From Rhyacichthys aspro (lineage: Eukaryota > Chordata > Actinopteri > Gobiiformes > Rhyacichthyidae), in assembly GCA_036850595.1 (NCBI GenBank), contig CM072161.1, positions 8,143,905-8,207,904 on the forward strand: a stretch of DNA of 64,000 nucleotides, read 5' to 3'. A program made the translations under genes and the position numbers. Below are positions 29,847 to 43,800 of this stretch, piece after piece. The first letter of the stretch is position 1. The number at the start of each line of letters is the position of its first letter. A model generated the notes under the pieces. The model worked only from the letters and a program-made list of their open reading frames with translations. It did not search any database and was not told where the DNA came from.

Positions 29847-30986
29847 CCTTTTTCTTTAACTAGCGACCTCACCAACAGAAAAATCTGGTGATGGAAAAGT
29901 CACGGACACCGTTTATTATAATTTATATTATACCCACATCTTTGTGTATAATAAAGGTCTATTTGAAACCAGTAAAATGTGAATGTTGTTGTCTTATTTA
30001 ACCTCACTACATCTGAAATACGTTTATGCTAGCTCGTGAACCTTTAGCAAAATTACCTTCTATGCAAATCTAACACGATAACTGTAACTAAATCTTAAGA
30101 AAAGAAAAAAATGAAATCAAACTTAAACTTACTCTGATGGGCGTCGTTTGTAAAGATGAAATTCTCCTCTAACGAAGCGCAAGGCTGGAGCAAAACACGA
30201 CGTCTGTTTTCTCCAGGAAAAACTCTCGGTTTGACCAGGGTTTGACTTGGCGCGGCCGTGCTTCCATTGGTCACGTGGATGTCGCGAGAACACTAAAGGA
30301 CCAATAGAAAGTCTCTTTAGAAGCGCGAGAGCAAGAACCGAAGAAGGGCGACTCCGTGAACTCGTTTAGGTTTTGAATGTTTGAAACTAAATAGAATTCC
30401 TGTCGCACCGGTCTCTGCCTACAGTCAGTGCTCAGCAAAACAAGAGGGCGTTTAATATGTAAAGCAATTAACGCACCAGACTGTTGCATCCTTTGAAGTA
30501 ATGTATAAGGAGGAATGTATAAAAGGGCAAAATGACCTGATTATCCCTAGGCCTTCTTTCATGTCATCATTCTATAATGACATTTGTGTACTCAACCCAT
30601 TTCACGAGAAGCTTATGTATTTTACAGTCAATGTATAGCGCGTTCATTTTAAAAAGGTGTGTCAAGTTTCCATTTTTTCTAAAACGTTCCTGTAGAAATG
30701 TCTTCAAAAATAAAGGTAGCTGATGCTGACAAAAGGACCGTGGCAAATCAAAAGTTGTTCTGATGATGCACCATAGGCAGCATATCATTCAAACGGAATT
30801 ACAGAATGGCTATTTTTGTCTAGTGAATTTTGTTGGAAAGTCTTTTATTTTGTCGTCAACTTTATTCTGAAAGATATTACCGGACGTCAGCTTGTATCTT
30901 GTGTTATCAGTGGCATCAGCGCGGCCGAAGTTAGCTTAGCCGCCATTAGCCTCAGCGTCCGAAAGTTTTATTTAATAAAAATTGAG
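29847..30986. promoter_or_regulatory. Head-to-head promoter region: CKAP2-family gene and THAP12
   Basis: Between two divergent start codons 1.14 kb apart. The segment 30240-30310 is compact and motif-rich: an E2F-like TTGGCGCG (30247-30254), a CCAAT box on the complement (30266-30270), an E-box CACGTG (30272-30277), a TCGCGAGA-like site (about 30282-30289) and a second CCAAT on the plus strand (30301-30305). Two CCAAT boxes about 30 bp apart plus an E2F-like site are typical of mitotic genes driven by NF-Y and E2F/DREAM, which fits the CKAP2-family gene. Factor binding is inferred only. Confidence 0.55.
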
Positions 30987-33617
30987 ATGCATGGTCACTG
31001 CGCTGTCCCGAACTGCACCAGTGGAAAATCCGACTCAGAGCCATTATTCAGGTTTCCTCTTGACACAGAAAGGTAAATGCTACACAAAATAGAGCGATAG
31101 TTTGCTAATGTTACTTGAGGACAGCATTTTCTGTTGCACCGAGAGCAAACGTGAATGGGCTGTTGGGAATAAACACACAGAAAATTGTGTGCTTATACGT
31201 TACTTTTTGCAAACACATTTTCTTATTTTAACAGAACCCACAATGAGTAAACCTACACCTTCATTTTCAGGTGCAAAAAGTGGTTGGAGAAATGTCAGCG
31301 TCAAGATCTTATGGAGAAACCCACAGAGCAGTTGTACAGATATGAAAGACTTTGTGGAAAACATTTTGAACCATCTGCTCTTGACAGTGTAAGTTATATT
31401 TTAAATTAGCATCCATGCTTTGTAAAAATGTACTGTGGGTTTTGAGAATAACATTAATCCCAACTGCCTTTAGGATGCTCAAGGTGTAGTGTTGAAGGAT
31501 GATGCTATACCCACTATCTTTGGTCTCCCAAGCCAACCTCAAACCAGTCAGGTGAAACGGAAGGAAACGGTAAATTAATAACATTTGACTTTGACTAGGA
31601 TAATAATAAGTGAGTCAAGTTTATTTTTAACTGTGGTATGTTTTTACTTTATAGGTCAAAAGCAATGAAAAGGAGAATAAAGGAAGAAAGAGTATGTTTA
31701 CAAAAATGTTATAGAGACTTATAAGTTATCTTTAGTTTTAAGTTGTAATATTATATGTGAGGATTTATATTATTGTTGTTTCTTTGTTCTGTAGAGTTGA
31801 AAAAGCCTGAGGTCGAACCTGCCAAGGAAGATGTCCAGACAGCGTCAGAAGAGGATGAGAATAAAGAGTATCTGAAGTCTCTGTTTGAGATTGTGCAGCT
31901 GTTGGGTGGACACAACATTCCCCCGACAGGTCCTGGTGATAAGAAAGACAGCCCCAGACCAAGCAACTTTCAAGCTCTGTTAGAGTATCGTATGAACTGT
32001 GGAGATAAAATCCTAAAAAAGAAGTGGGATGAGAATAAGGAGTGCTTTCCAGATCAGCTCAATAACTTGATTGAGGTGTGTGAACAATGTGTTCGTAGTA
32101 AACTGGTGGAGGAAGTAATGCAAAATGGGTTTTTCTCATTACTTACTGATGAGTTAGTGAAAATCTCAGGAGAATGGTACCTCCCTGTGTTTCTCCGTTT
32201 TGTGGATCAGTCCAACTGTCAGCAAGAAAAGTTTCTTGGGTTCTTGTCTTTTGAGGGAGACGAAGATGTCTTGGCAGAGAAACTGCTGTTGGAAATAACT
32301 GAAAAATGGGGCTTAAAAATGGAGCAGTGCAGAGGCCAGGCTCACTCCTGCTCTGGAACACATTTTAGTAAGATAAAAAAAATAGCTGCAAAGGTAACAG
32401 AGAGATATCCAGCAGCAGCACTTACAATAAGATCGACTCAAACAGTTAATGTCCTACTGGCCAGTAGCATGGCTTTGTCAGGAGTTCAGCTTGTCATGTC
32501 TACCTTTAGAAAGATTGAGTCGTTCTTTAGTCGCTCCCCTTTAACAGGTATGGAGTTTGAGCATGCCATTTCCATTTTCTATGCAGACAAAGAAGAAAAA
32601 GCCAGTGCATTAAAGGAGATCTGCCAAACAAACTGGACAAAAAGGCACAATGTTTTTGAGGTTGCGGTTGAAATATATGAGGCATTGCTCCTTTGGGTAG
32701 ATAATGTAAATGACAATGAAGACATGAGGTGGAATGACCAGGTTGCTCATGACGCCATGGAGCTTTCAAAAGCTCTGACTGATTTTGAATTTATTATGGC
32801 ACTAATTGTGCTGAAAAACACAACAGCACTCACACAGGCCTTTGGAAAAAACATGCTTGGGAATGCATTAGATATCTGTTTTGCTGCAAACAGTTTCAAT
32901 GCTGTGTTGCTTTCCCTGAAGGAGGTGTCTGACAACATTGATGTGTACCATGAATTCTGGTATGAAGAAGCCACCAATCTTGCAAATGCACTGGACATCA
33001 CAGTCAAGGTTCCCCGATCATTTCTTAGAAAACATAATTCAGATTCTAGTGCAATTCAGCCAGAGAACTACTACAAGGAACATGTATCTGTTCCTGTGGT
33101 GAAACATATTCTTCGAGAAATGAATGAGCTCTTCAGTGAGTATAACCTAAAGACTCTCAGAGGTTTGTCACTGGTCCCTGCTGCTATTGAGCAAAAGAAG
33201 TCTACCAAACCTGATGAAGAGAGTGTGCAGTTTTTTAAAAATGACATCTCAAATGCAGGAACCCTCTCTGCTGAGCTACACTGTTGGTGGGTGAAATGGA
33301 GCAAAAAGGGCAAAGAGGAGAGTTTTCCCTCCACTGTCCAAGAAACACTGCAGCTGGCTGACATCAAATTCTTCCCAAATATGCTGGCAGTGTTGAGACT
33401 GCTTGCCATCATGCCTTGTTTGTCTTTGGAGGACAACAGCAATGTGGCATACAAGCACTTCAGAAGGTACATGGAGAACACACCTGATCAATTTAAATCA
33501 AAAAGCATTGCATTTTTGAACATAAATTCAGATGTCCAGTGTGATCTGGAGTCAATGGTTGAAGTGTATTTGAAGACATATCCTGATCAGGAGGATGTCT
33601 CAGCTGTGAAAGGGTAA
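30987..33617 (+). CDS. thap12: THAP12 (PRKRIR / P52rIPK) type protein, single hAT-like body
   Basis: Five coding exons: 30987-31072, 31271-31388, 31474-31569, 31655-31691 and 31795-33617. They give exactly 719 aa (human THAP12 761). Residues 1 to about 85 form a THAP C2CH zinc finger: MHGHCAVPNC, FRFPLDTERCKKWLEKC, LCGKHFEPSAL, then the AIPTIF box. A Lys/Glu-rich linker ends at residue 113, where the long exon starts with the transposase-derived body: SLLTDELVKI, WGLKMEQCRGQAH, FEFIMALIVLKN, YYKEHVSVPVVKHIL, ELHCWWVKW and FFPNMLAVLRLLAIMP. The body aligns with human THAP12 throughout. Mammalian THAP12 was described as a repressor of the PKR inhibitor P58IPK; the function here is inferred. An open frame continues upstream to 30816, but the THAP fold starts just before its first Cys, so 30987 is preferred. 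AATAAA signals lie at 33905 and about 33919. Confidence 0.93.
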
Positions 33618-34833
33618 TCTTACCTTGGCAAGTCTAAAATGTAGAAAGTAGAATCTTCTGTTAAGGCTTTGTTAATTGTCAACAGTTGTTTTTTTCTTTT
33701 TGCTTTTGTGCCATTTTGTAATTCATTACTTTCTTATGATGGTCTGTAATTGCTGTTCTGAAAATACAACTTTTTAAATGTCTAAGTAGTTATAAAAATA
33801 TGAGAATACACCAAACAAAAAAGGCTCAGTTGGAAACAATGTTTGTGCCTGAAAGCAACCTGCTTTTCTATTATGAGGCTCTTTTTGTAGTAGAAAAAAA
33901 CATCAATAAAATGTAATCAATAAATTACTACTAAGATTACTGTTTTGTTTTGTTTTTTATTCCTAGAGTAAAACCTAATTAGGATAATAATCAGAAAAGA
34001 GCTTGGTGTCATTTGAGGTAATTATGCCTATAACATAAAATGTTAAGTCATAAATGAATAAATATTAATAAAGATACCATATATATAAAAACCTATTTGC
34101 TACAACCACTGTGTGGCCACTAAACGTGTTTATAAACAAGCCTCACTTGGCCCTACTAAATAAAAAGTATATGCATTTGTTGGACTTTATACATCCATTA
34201 AATAATGGACTTTTTTTATTTTATCTAAATGTATGTATCTATCAAAAATCTCACTATTTAAAAGATGAATACATATAACAGTGGTCATTCAAAAGTCAGA
34301 AATAAACTTAATGTTACACAAGGTAAAGATGGTGCTTAAAAACTGAAATTATATTCTTACATATCCGATAATATTTAGTGGATGTAAGATTACGTTCTAT
34401 AGTAGCCTACTAGAGCTATTATGAGAGTAGCTTATGGTTTGAAATTATGATCGAAGGTGGCTGAATGAATTGGCCTCTTTCTTTTGACCCGACAGTGTTT
34501 CTGTGATGCCCAACCACATGGTCCCACCCCTCCCCCTGCTGGTCAACAGGCTGCACTGCACACTTCAGTTCCTGGTTGTAGATTACACGCGTTAGGTCCA
34601 CTCTTGTCTTAGCGCGTAAAATCAACTTTGGAAGAATGGATTTATATGGCTCTTAGTTTTTTGAGGATAAGAAGGCAAAAGACAACGTTAAAGACTGCCC
34701 TTGCATCTTGCAGGTTTGGGCTAATGCATGACTCTTTAGAGTCCCCTGCAGGTTTACTTGTACTGTAGCCTTGCCAGTTTGCAACCACCAGCTAAGCTAG
34801 CTAACTTGGTAGCTGGCTACATTGCAGTCCAAA
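33618..34833. other. Spacer between the two THAP genes
   Basis: Holds the 3'UTR of the first THAP gene (polyadenylation signals near 33905 and 33919), an AT-rich stretch with short runs (33930-34380), and the 5' region of the second THAP gene. GC content rises from about 34480 to 34830, where the promoter and 5'UTR of the second gene probably lie. I see no coding exon. Confidence 0.5.
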
Positions 34834-37800
34834 ATGACTGACTGCTGCGCTGCAGCCAACTGTGGTTCCAACCAAGGAGAGGGCGATAACACCCCACTTT
34901 TCAGCTTTCCCCTGGATGCTGAACGGTACGTATTGTGCTCATCGTTTAGAGACGACTGTAGGTGATGAAACGCGTTGAGTGAAAATGAATATGGTTAAAT
35001 GTGTTAGCTCTCCGCCGTTAGCCCTGAAACTAGCTTAACAGCATGTTGGCTATCGAGATTGAACTCCGTGGAAAATGGCGCAGACTATGTTACTCTTCAA
35101 AGAAAAGTCAAGATGAGATTATTAACTTTTGATTTCCTCTCTCTTGGCAAGAGACCAACGCACCCTTGTGTTTTAATCTGGATATTTCTGTTTTTCTACA
35201 CTTGTTTTTTTTATAAGACCAACTGCTAACTTTGGCGTTGTTTCCAACGTTGTACGACACCTATCGACTGAATGTGTGCACTCATCAGTCAGATTAATGT
35301 TCAGATCATTGCAAAAAATATATAAAATTGGCAATTAATGTTGCAGGTAAATAATAAAACAGAAGCATAACATTGTATACAGTCTCAACAAGTACTTTTG
35401 TATAAACTTATCCGGGCTATTTTATGATACATTTTTGAGTTACCAAAACAGTTTTTGCTTGGATTTGTATTGGTAGTTTTGGTTTTTTTTTTTGTAAACA
35501 ATATTTTATAACTAGCTATCTCTCTGTAAGTGGACAGATGAAATTTCTTGGGAAGATCCAGAAATTTGGGTCAAGTTTAAATAAGTGGGTTTGACATATA
35601 TGGTATATAAATCAGTTATGAATATAAATTCATTTTAAATATCCTGTCACATACACTAATCATCATTAGACAGGAAGGCTCAGTTATAAGTTACATTATA
35701 GATTTGAATTTTGTTTTATTCAGTCCTTCTGGGTATTATGTAAGTGTTATGTTTATGTCTTTGTAATTTCAGCTGTAAACAATGGCTGAAGAACTGTTGT
35801 CGCCAAGATCTAGCATCAGAAACTCCAGAGCACTTGCACAAGACTTACAAACTTTGTGCAAAGCACTTTGAGCCTGCTATGATTTCTCATCAGGTAAGAG
35901 GCAGCAGGTGGCATATGTATCTGTATTTTGTCCTAATTGTTCATTTTACACCACATTGATAGCAACTTATTGAGAAACATTTACTAAGGCCTTAAGTATA
36001 GTTTTGAATGTATTAATCCACGTCATGTTGATTATTAAGTGACAGTCTTTCTGTTTTTGATTAGGATGACTCCAACACTGTACTAAAAGAAGATGCCATT
36101 CCTACAATATTTGACCTTACAATGGCAGTAAATAATCAGTCAGTCTCCAACAGAAAACGGACAAGAGATCTGGTGAGATACAGATTTTATTTTTCTTCTT
36201 TGTTTATGTTAGGTATTTAAATATCTCATTATTCCTTTTGTACACCCAGTCTGAAGAGGGCCCCACTTCAATAAAGAAGACTAAAGGTATAGTAATTGCA
36301 TGTAAAAGATTTTTTTAGTTATATATTCATCGGTAAAATTTTTTGTATTGGACCTTAAGCTTGAATATTTTTTCATTCTCTTACCAGAAATGATTGCGGA
36401 GACAACAGACATGTGTGAAAACAGTGCCACATTTGAACTACAAGATGAAACCCAAACACAAGAAGATGTAGGCACACGCAAAGCAAAAGATACGCTTAAA
36501 GTGTATTTTAAGGAAACCCTGGCACTTACTGGATTCAGCATTAATGGTGCAAACACCTCTGATGAATCAATCGGAGGTGCAAGGGGTCAGCAGGCTCTCA
36601 ATCCTGTCTGTGTGGAGAAGATTGACAAAAAAGAGATCCTGCAGTTTAGTGAAGACCTAATGAGGGACGAGATCCAGAACAGCCTCCGCCTGGCACGCTT
36701 CTTTTCCATTCTTCTTCAGGAAGTTACAATCATAGAAGGAAAGGAGCAAGTTCCAGTGTTCATTCGGTCTGTCACAGTTGCAGGGTTTCCACAAAAGCAC
36801 TTGGTCGGCTTTCTTCCGTGTGATGTGGATGTGGAGAATCTGTTTTACCTGCTTCTCTCAGAGTTACGAAATAAGTGGGGGCTGAGGATGGAGCACTGCA
36901 GAGGGATATCTTATCTAGTCAAAGGCAAAATGTGTCAAAGGATCCGAGACCTTACCTGCAGAATACTTCAGGAGTTTCCACAGGTAGTTCTGTCACCAAG
37001 TGACCCATATGCTTTCAACATTTGGATTATTCGCTGCATGCCTGTGGCCTCCATTCAAAATGTGGCTGACACTGTAGAGGAGGTGGCCTCATTGCTCAGG
37101 AGAACACCAGAGCTTTTCAAAAGATTGGAAGGAAAGATCCAGATGGCATACGGGCACATAAAAGGTGAGGTCGAAAAGATTAAGACTTCGTTAAGTAGCA
37201 CTTGGGAATATGGCACCGATGCCTTTCAGACCATGTTGGATATTCTTGAGCCATTCCTTAACTGCATCAATGAGATCATTTCAAAGGTGGATGAAGATAC
37301 TGCTGAACAGATGGCCAAGCTTAAACCAATTTTGAAGAATTTTAATTTCATCATCACTCTTGTTGTTCTGAAAAACACACTTTGTTGTGTGAGCATATTG
37401 AACTCAAGTCTCAGGGGAGTCATTAGCATCAGCAGTACCTTACAGTACAGCATTTCTAATGCCTTAAAGCTGGTAAGCAAATACCAACAAGAGATTGCAA
37501 TATTCCATAGAAAATGGTTTTCTGATGCAGTTGGGAGAGCAAAGAAGCTTGGTGTAGAAGTCACTAAGCCTGAGGCGGACCAAGGGAACACACCTGAGAC
37601 CCCACTAGAAGACTTGTTCAGAGAAACACTGAGTCGGCCCATTTTGCAGTATCTAGTTTTAGAGGTGAAGAGAGTGTTCAGTATAGAGATGGTTAGGATT
37701 CTTAGGTGGCTCTCTTTGGTGCCATCTTACATGGCAGATCACAATTTCAGCATTCGTAGAGATAAAGTAGCAGATGCAAATTTGAACAATCTTGCAAGGC

Positions 37801-40800
37801 CTGACACTTTCTATGAAGAGCTCGGCTGTTGGGAAGTGAAGTGGAGACATGCTAGCAAGCGCAGAATCCTCCCAACTACTGTGTTTGCCACACTAAAGAT
37901 ACCAGACATTGGTTTCTACCCAAATGTGCAGAACCTGTTGCGGGTGTTAGGCACTGTCCCATGTGTGAATGCTGAGGCAGATGTTTATGGCCAGTACCAT
38001 ATGGTGCTGGAGCGATGCCAAGCCTACCTGAATGCCACACCTGAGGACCAAAGACAATGCAGTAACGCATTTATCTATGTCAACCAAGATGTGCACTTCA
38101 GTGTGGAGCAAATGGTGGACTCGTATGTCCAGAAGCACCCAGATATACTGCAGTTGCTGCAAATGGTGAGTAAATTTAACTCATTTGATACACAGTTTCT
38201 CAACTTAAGAGACTCATTCATTGATTTGATTGTTTGTGTCTTCTGTCTCTTTTTCAGGATGATGACACTAAAGAGAAACTTCTTCCAGGTAGGGCCACAT
38301 ATTTTTAAACTGTATAATTATTATATAATTTAAAATGCATGCAGCCTATCATCTAAATGAGTAGATGATGATGTTCAAGACACTACACAGTAAATCAGTG
38401 CATATGATGTTTAGATGTTGAGTCAGGCAGTTTTGAGTAGCTGTTCTGACTTGAGCAGATGTCAGCATAAGCAGCTTAAGTATTGCTTCTGTTGATTATT
38501 TAGGCTGTTTTTGTTGAACATGGATTGTAACAAGTAACTCAAAAATTATCAATTGAGCGAAATATTTGTTTTCTTTTCAGTGGAAAACCAAGGAAATCAT
38601 GCTGAAAAAGACACAGAAGAAGAATTGCAGCTTATAAACTTGGAGATGGATGCTGAAAGGCTTGTGGAAATGAAGTGTGCAGAAACTGACAGGGAAGCTC
38701 TAAAATTTGCTTTGCAATCTGCAGTGATTGCTGCTTATAGCAGCCAAAGCAGACATCACCATGAGGTCACTCCTGCTCAGGATGGAGAGGCTGAATATGT
38801 GACCAAGTCAGAAATGCAAGAAGTTCTCACTGTCTGTGAAAATGCCGTCAGAGAGGGAGTCCTTATGGAAGTTGGAAGCTCATTCTTTTCCTTCTTTATT
38901 GACAGAGTGGTTAAGTTTGGTGAAAAGAATTACCTTCCACTTTTCCTTAGGTTTGTAGACAGTTTTGATGTCATGCGGTTGGAATTGATGGGATTTCTAG
39001 AAGCAGATCTTAATTGTGAAGCTATGGTGCGACGTCTCTTTGAAATTGTAACAAAAGAGTGGCATCTTGATTTAAAAAACTGTAGAGGTCAGGCTTACTT
39101 AGGCTCTGGTGAAGTTTCCTACAAGTTAAAGGCCTTTGCCTGCAAAGTACAAGAAAAGTATCCACTTGCCATCAGCACACACTGTTCTTCCTACTCTTTC
39201 AACACATGGTGGTCCAAATCAATCCCAGTCCCTGCTATTAAGAGAGCTCTAGATTCTTTTGAAGAGGTTATGATGTTTTTTGGCAGCAGTGACGTTCTAG
39301 AAAAACAGTTAGACCATGTAATTGCCAATGGTCTTAGAGAGAGCTACGAAAAAGTTCAAGAGTTGCAAGGAAAGTTCTGTTCACTTTGGGAGGAGAAGCA
39401 TGACTCCTATGAGGTGTTTGTGCAGATGCTAGAGCCCTTGGTAGAATGTTTAGAGAAAATCAAAAACAACCCACAGAGGTGGAAGGTTATGTCTGAACAA
39501 GCCGGAGCACTTCTTAAAAAGGTGATGGAGTTTGATTTCATCATTGCCATGGTTGTGTTGAAGAATGCATCCTCTTTTACCAAAGAGCTGAGTGCAGGTC
39601 TTCAAAAGGACCACTTTAGCGCTGCATCCCAACTTTGCCAAATAAGTGGTATTGTGGCTACATTGAACAGAGTAAAGACCAATATTAAGGTGTTTCACCA
39701 GAACTGGTTTGATGAGTCCTGTGCTATTGCACAGAGTCTCAGAGTGCAGATTGAAGTGCCTGAAAACTCTTTGCCAAGAGATGGCATGATGAAGCCAGTT
39801 GGTTTCTACAAAGATAGTTTGAGTGTGCCCCTGGTAGATAACCTCATCAATGCTGTGAAGGATCATTTTTCAGATGACCATAAAGAAGCTCTGAACTTCC
39901 TCTCCCTTGTTCCTTGTTCAGTCACCGTGAGCTACATGTTCGAGAGCTTAAAGTCAAAACCCCCTCTCTACAGTAGTGATCTTCCTGATGCAGACAACTT
40001 TTTCACAGAGCTGTGCTGTTGGAGAGTGACATGGAAGACCAAGGTTGCATCAGTAACCATCCCAAGCTCATTATTTCAAACATTGCGCTTGCCATTAATG
40101 CAGTACTTTGGGAACATTAATGTGCTGCTAAGGATTATGTCTGTGCTACCCAGCACAGCACTGGAGGACTGTGGGGTTGTAATGCGGCACAAGAGGTTCC
40201 TAGAATATTTGAGAAACACAAATCCACAAGACCGATCCCCAGGCCTAGCAATGATGCAAGTGAGCACAGACTTCAACCGAGACCTTGACCGCATGGTGAC
40301 CCAGTGTTTAAAAGCTACACCACAAGCTTTAGAGGGGATCTGTTTGGTAAGTACTTGTATGTGTCCAATTTGTATACCTCATCTTACTATATATCTCAAT
40401 ATATACATTTTTATATCTGTTTTACAGGAAAAGGAGTCAAAAAGTTTCAGTAGAAACCCCGAAATTAATATGGACGGTAAGGCCAATGATTTCTTTAAAC
40501 TAAACATATTTGATAATTATTAGCTTGTTTTGACCATATTTGTGTTTGTCTGCAAAATAGTTGATACAGTCAAAGAAGAAGCTGAAGAACCCAAAATTCA
40601 GTCTGTTCACAAGATGGAAGACCAGGAGATGAAATCTGCAGATGAGAATGGCCACACAGGAGACAATCGCCAGAGTCTGACAACTGTATTCAAACTGGCT
40701 ACAGCACTTGGGAAAAAGAATTGCAGTCTGACTGATATCTCTGAAGAGAACCGTGAGCTTTTTGCTCAAGAGCTATCCATGTGCCACTGGTTTGAAAGTG

Positions 40801-43800
40801 AGAGCAAATGTACTATAGGTGAGGCTGAAATGGGAAAACTACTTATTCAGGGAGTCAGAGACTTCATACTTAAAGAACTACAGGACTCGCCATTCTTCTC
40901 ACTTATTACAGACAAGCCTGTTAATATTGGTGACAAGACATACTTGCCAGTGTTTGTCAGATATGTTGGAGAATCTGCTCCAAAAGTAGAACTAATGGGA
41001 TTTTTACCATTCAATAGGAGCTCCAGTGTTGATTCACAGGCACGTAACCTTGCAAAAATTCTCACTGATGACTGGGGATTAAACATGTCACAGTGTCGTG
41101 GACAAGCATTCATGAACTTGGGCACAGGTTATCAAAGCTTGAAGAAATTGTCTCTAGATTTCCTCCAAAGCTACCCACTTGCTGTAGTAACACCTAGTGA
41201 GTCTTGTGGCCTTGCCCACTGGCTGGTGCGTAGCGTGTCTTGCACCTCAGTAGTGAAAATGTTGAATATTGCAGAAGACCTTTTGCTGTTCTTTGAGGAA
41301 TACTCTTGTCTAGAGGAACAGTTAGCCCAGGCTGTAGATGGGCTACTGAACATGCCAAGAGAGGCTTTAGAGGAAAGCCCAGAAACATGTTGTTCAAGGT
41401 GGAGAAAAAGAGAAGACTTCTTTGACATACTTGCTGATACCTTAGAAGGCATCCTCAGTTGTCTAGATGCTGTTAGTTCTAGTGCCACCGGTGCCAAGTC
41501 AATGCACGCGCAGGTTCTCTCCACTGCACTGAAAAATATGGATTTTATTGTTTCCCTTGTGACTTTAAAAAATGCTTGTGCCCCCCTTCGTAACTGTAGC
41601 ACTGTCTTTCGTTGTGGGAATCCTGCTGATATTCTTTGTGAGGTGGAAAAAATCCCCTCTATCATCGAGACACTTGGCAACATGCTGGCAAACGTCACCA
41701 CTGTGCACAGCACTTGGTTTGAGCAGGCATTTCAGCTAGCAACAAAGATTGCTCCTGAACAAGTGTGCTTCTCAGAGGAGGCCAACAGCTATGAATCTCC
41801 AGAAATTTATTACAGGGAGAATCTGAGTGTTCCTCTACTTAAGAGTCTCATCGATGAAATGAAGTACAACTTCTCAGACAGCCACTTAAAGGCTCTGTCA
41901 GTCTTGTCTTTACTGCCCTCCTGCAGTCCACAGCCCATTCCCTCAGAGTCCACAGACAAACCATTCAGCCTCTACCTAACAGAGCTCCCTGAGCCTGAAG
42001 CAGCAGAGCAGGAAATCAATGCCTGGTCTGCTGTATGGACAGAGAAGTACCAAGATACTGCTCTTCCAACATCCATCGCAGAAACACTGACCCATACAGA
42101 GTCCAAAAACCACCCAGCTGTTACACTACTGCTTAGGCTAGTTGCAGTCCTGCCCAGTGTTAGTATGGAGTTTGATCTGATGAAGACCACACTGAACTCC
42201 ATTAGAGATGTCTTTAAAAACACTGTCTGCAAAGGCAACAGACTAGATCATGTAATGCTCCTGTCTCACGTCACAACCCTGCAGAGATTGCCAGAGGTCA
42301 TTGAGAAGTGTATTGAGCTCAACCCAGAGAGCCACTCTTGTCTTTCTAAGGTAAGTCTTTTCCCTCACATGTAAATGAGCTAAACTAAAATTGACAGTTT
42401 GAATTCTAAATTCAGTTCTTTTTTTAAGGTTATGGCAAGTTTACAAGGGCTGAATTTGAAAAGTGGTAAGTGTTTATTTAAATAACTCCATATTAAGGAA
42501 GGAAATCTATTGCAGGATGCAAACTGTGTAGAGGTTTGTGCCATTTAAATTGTTTTGTATTTTCAAATCAGACATTTTCAAAGGGAAACCTGAAACAACG
42601 GAACTGAATGCTACCACATCAGCAGAGCAGCCCACTAAGACTCCAGAGGTCACTGAAGAACCAAGGAAAACTGTGTCTTTTTATGACCCTCAACTACGTG
42701 AGCAAATCCTAAAGGAACTCTGGGACTCTCAATTCTTCACAGTTATAACCGAACAAGCTGTTGAAATGGAAGGCCAGCTCTATGTCCCATTGTGCATCAG
42801 ATATCTTAACAAAGAGGACATCCAATGTGAGGAGACATTAGCTTTTATCCCTTTCACTGAAGATGTGTTTGCCTTTTCCAGCGCTGTTGAGACAGCCTTG
42901 TCTGAGAAATGGGGACTGAACATGGAGTTCTGTAGAGGACAGGCCATGTTAAGTACAGGTGAAGTAGGAGCTCAGATGAGGGCTGTTAGTTTGGCTCTTG
43001 CTATGAAGTACCCACAGGCCATAAGAACTGTCAGCTCTGCTTTGTCTCTTAATGTGTGGCTGGCAAAGTCCTCTTCTGTCACAGAAATAGCCAATGGTGC
43101 TGTTTTGATACACAAGATTTTACAGTGGCTCACAGAGGATGCAGAGCGTCAGAACAAACTAGAAGACATGATCTTGCATGCATTTCATCATGATGAAGGA
43201 AAAGGTAATGAGCTAAGGGACAAACTTATCAAAAACTGGGAGAAGAGTCATGACATGCATCAGGTGATGGTGGAGATTTTAGAAGCAGTTATGCTTTGCT
43301 TGAATGAGCTAAAGGCTCAGGGAAGTACATCTGACCAGCACCAAGCCTCACAGTTCTTCAGGGCTGTCAGAAGCTTCGAGTTCATCCTGGCCACAGTGGT
43401 TCAGAAAAACGTCTTGGATGTAACTAAGAAGCTAAGTGAAGCTCTTTTGGGAAAGCCTTTAGATGTGTTGCTTGCAGTGAGTAGTTTGCCTGATCTTAAA
43501 GCTCAGCTCGGACAGCTGAAGGCTGATATTGATACCCATCACAAGGCCTGGTTTGACGAAGCTGTTGCATTGGCTTCCAAACTCCATGTCACTATGTTGC
43601 ATTCTGTCCTTTTGGAGCCGCTTAGTGAGTTTTACAAAGAATCTGTAAGCATGAAGGTGGTCGAGCATTCAATAACAGAAATTGAAGACCTCTTCACAGA
43701 AAAGGTAACAGATACCTTGCGGTGTCTGGAGATTGTGCCTTACGCAATGTCCAAAGTAGAAACCAGCATTCTTAGTGGTCTTGTGTGCCGCCTGTACAAG

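Noticed and set aside
30816..30986. Earlier in-frame start for the first THAP gene, adding 57 residues
   Set aside because: THAP proteins begin a few residues before the first zinc-binding Cys, as MHGHC does from 30987; the upstream part resembles 5'UTR.
41171..41713. 180-codon antisense open frame in body 3 of the giant THAP gene
   Set aside because: The sense strand is a well-conserved exon; the antisense frame has no independent support.
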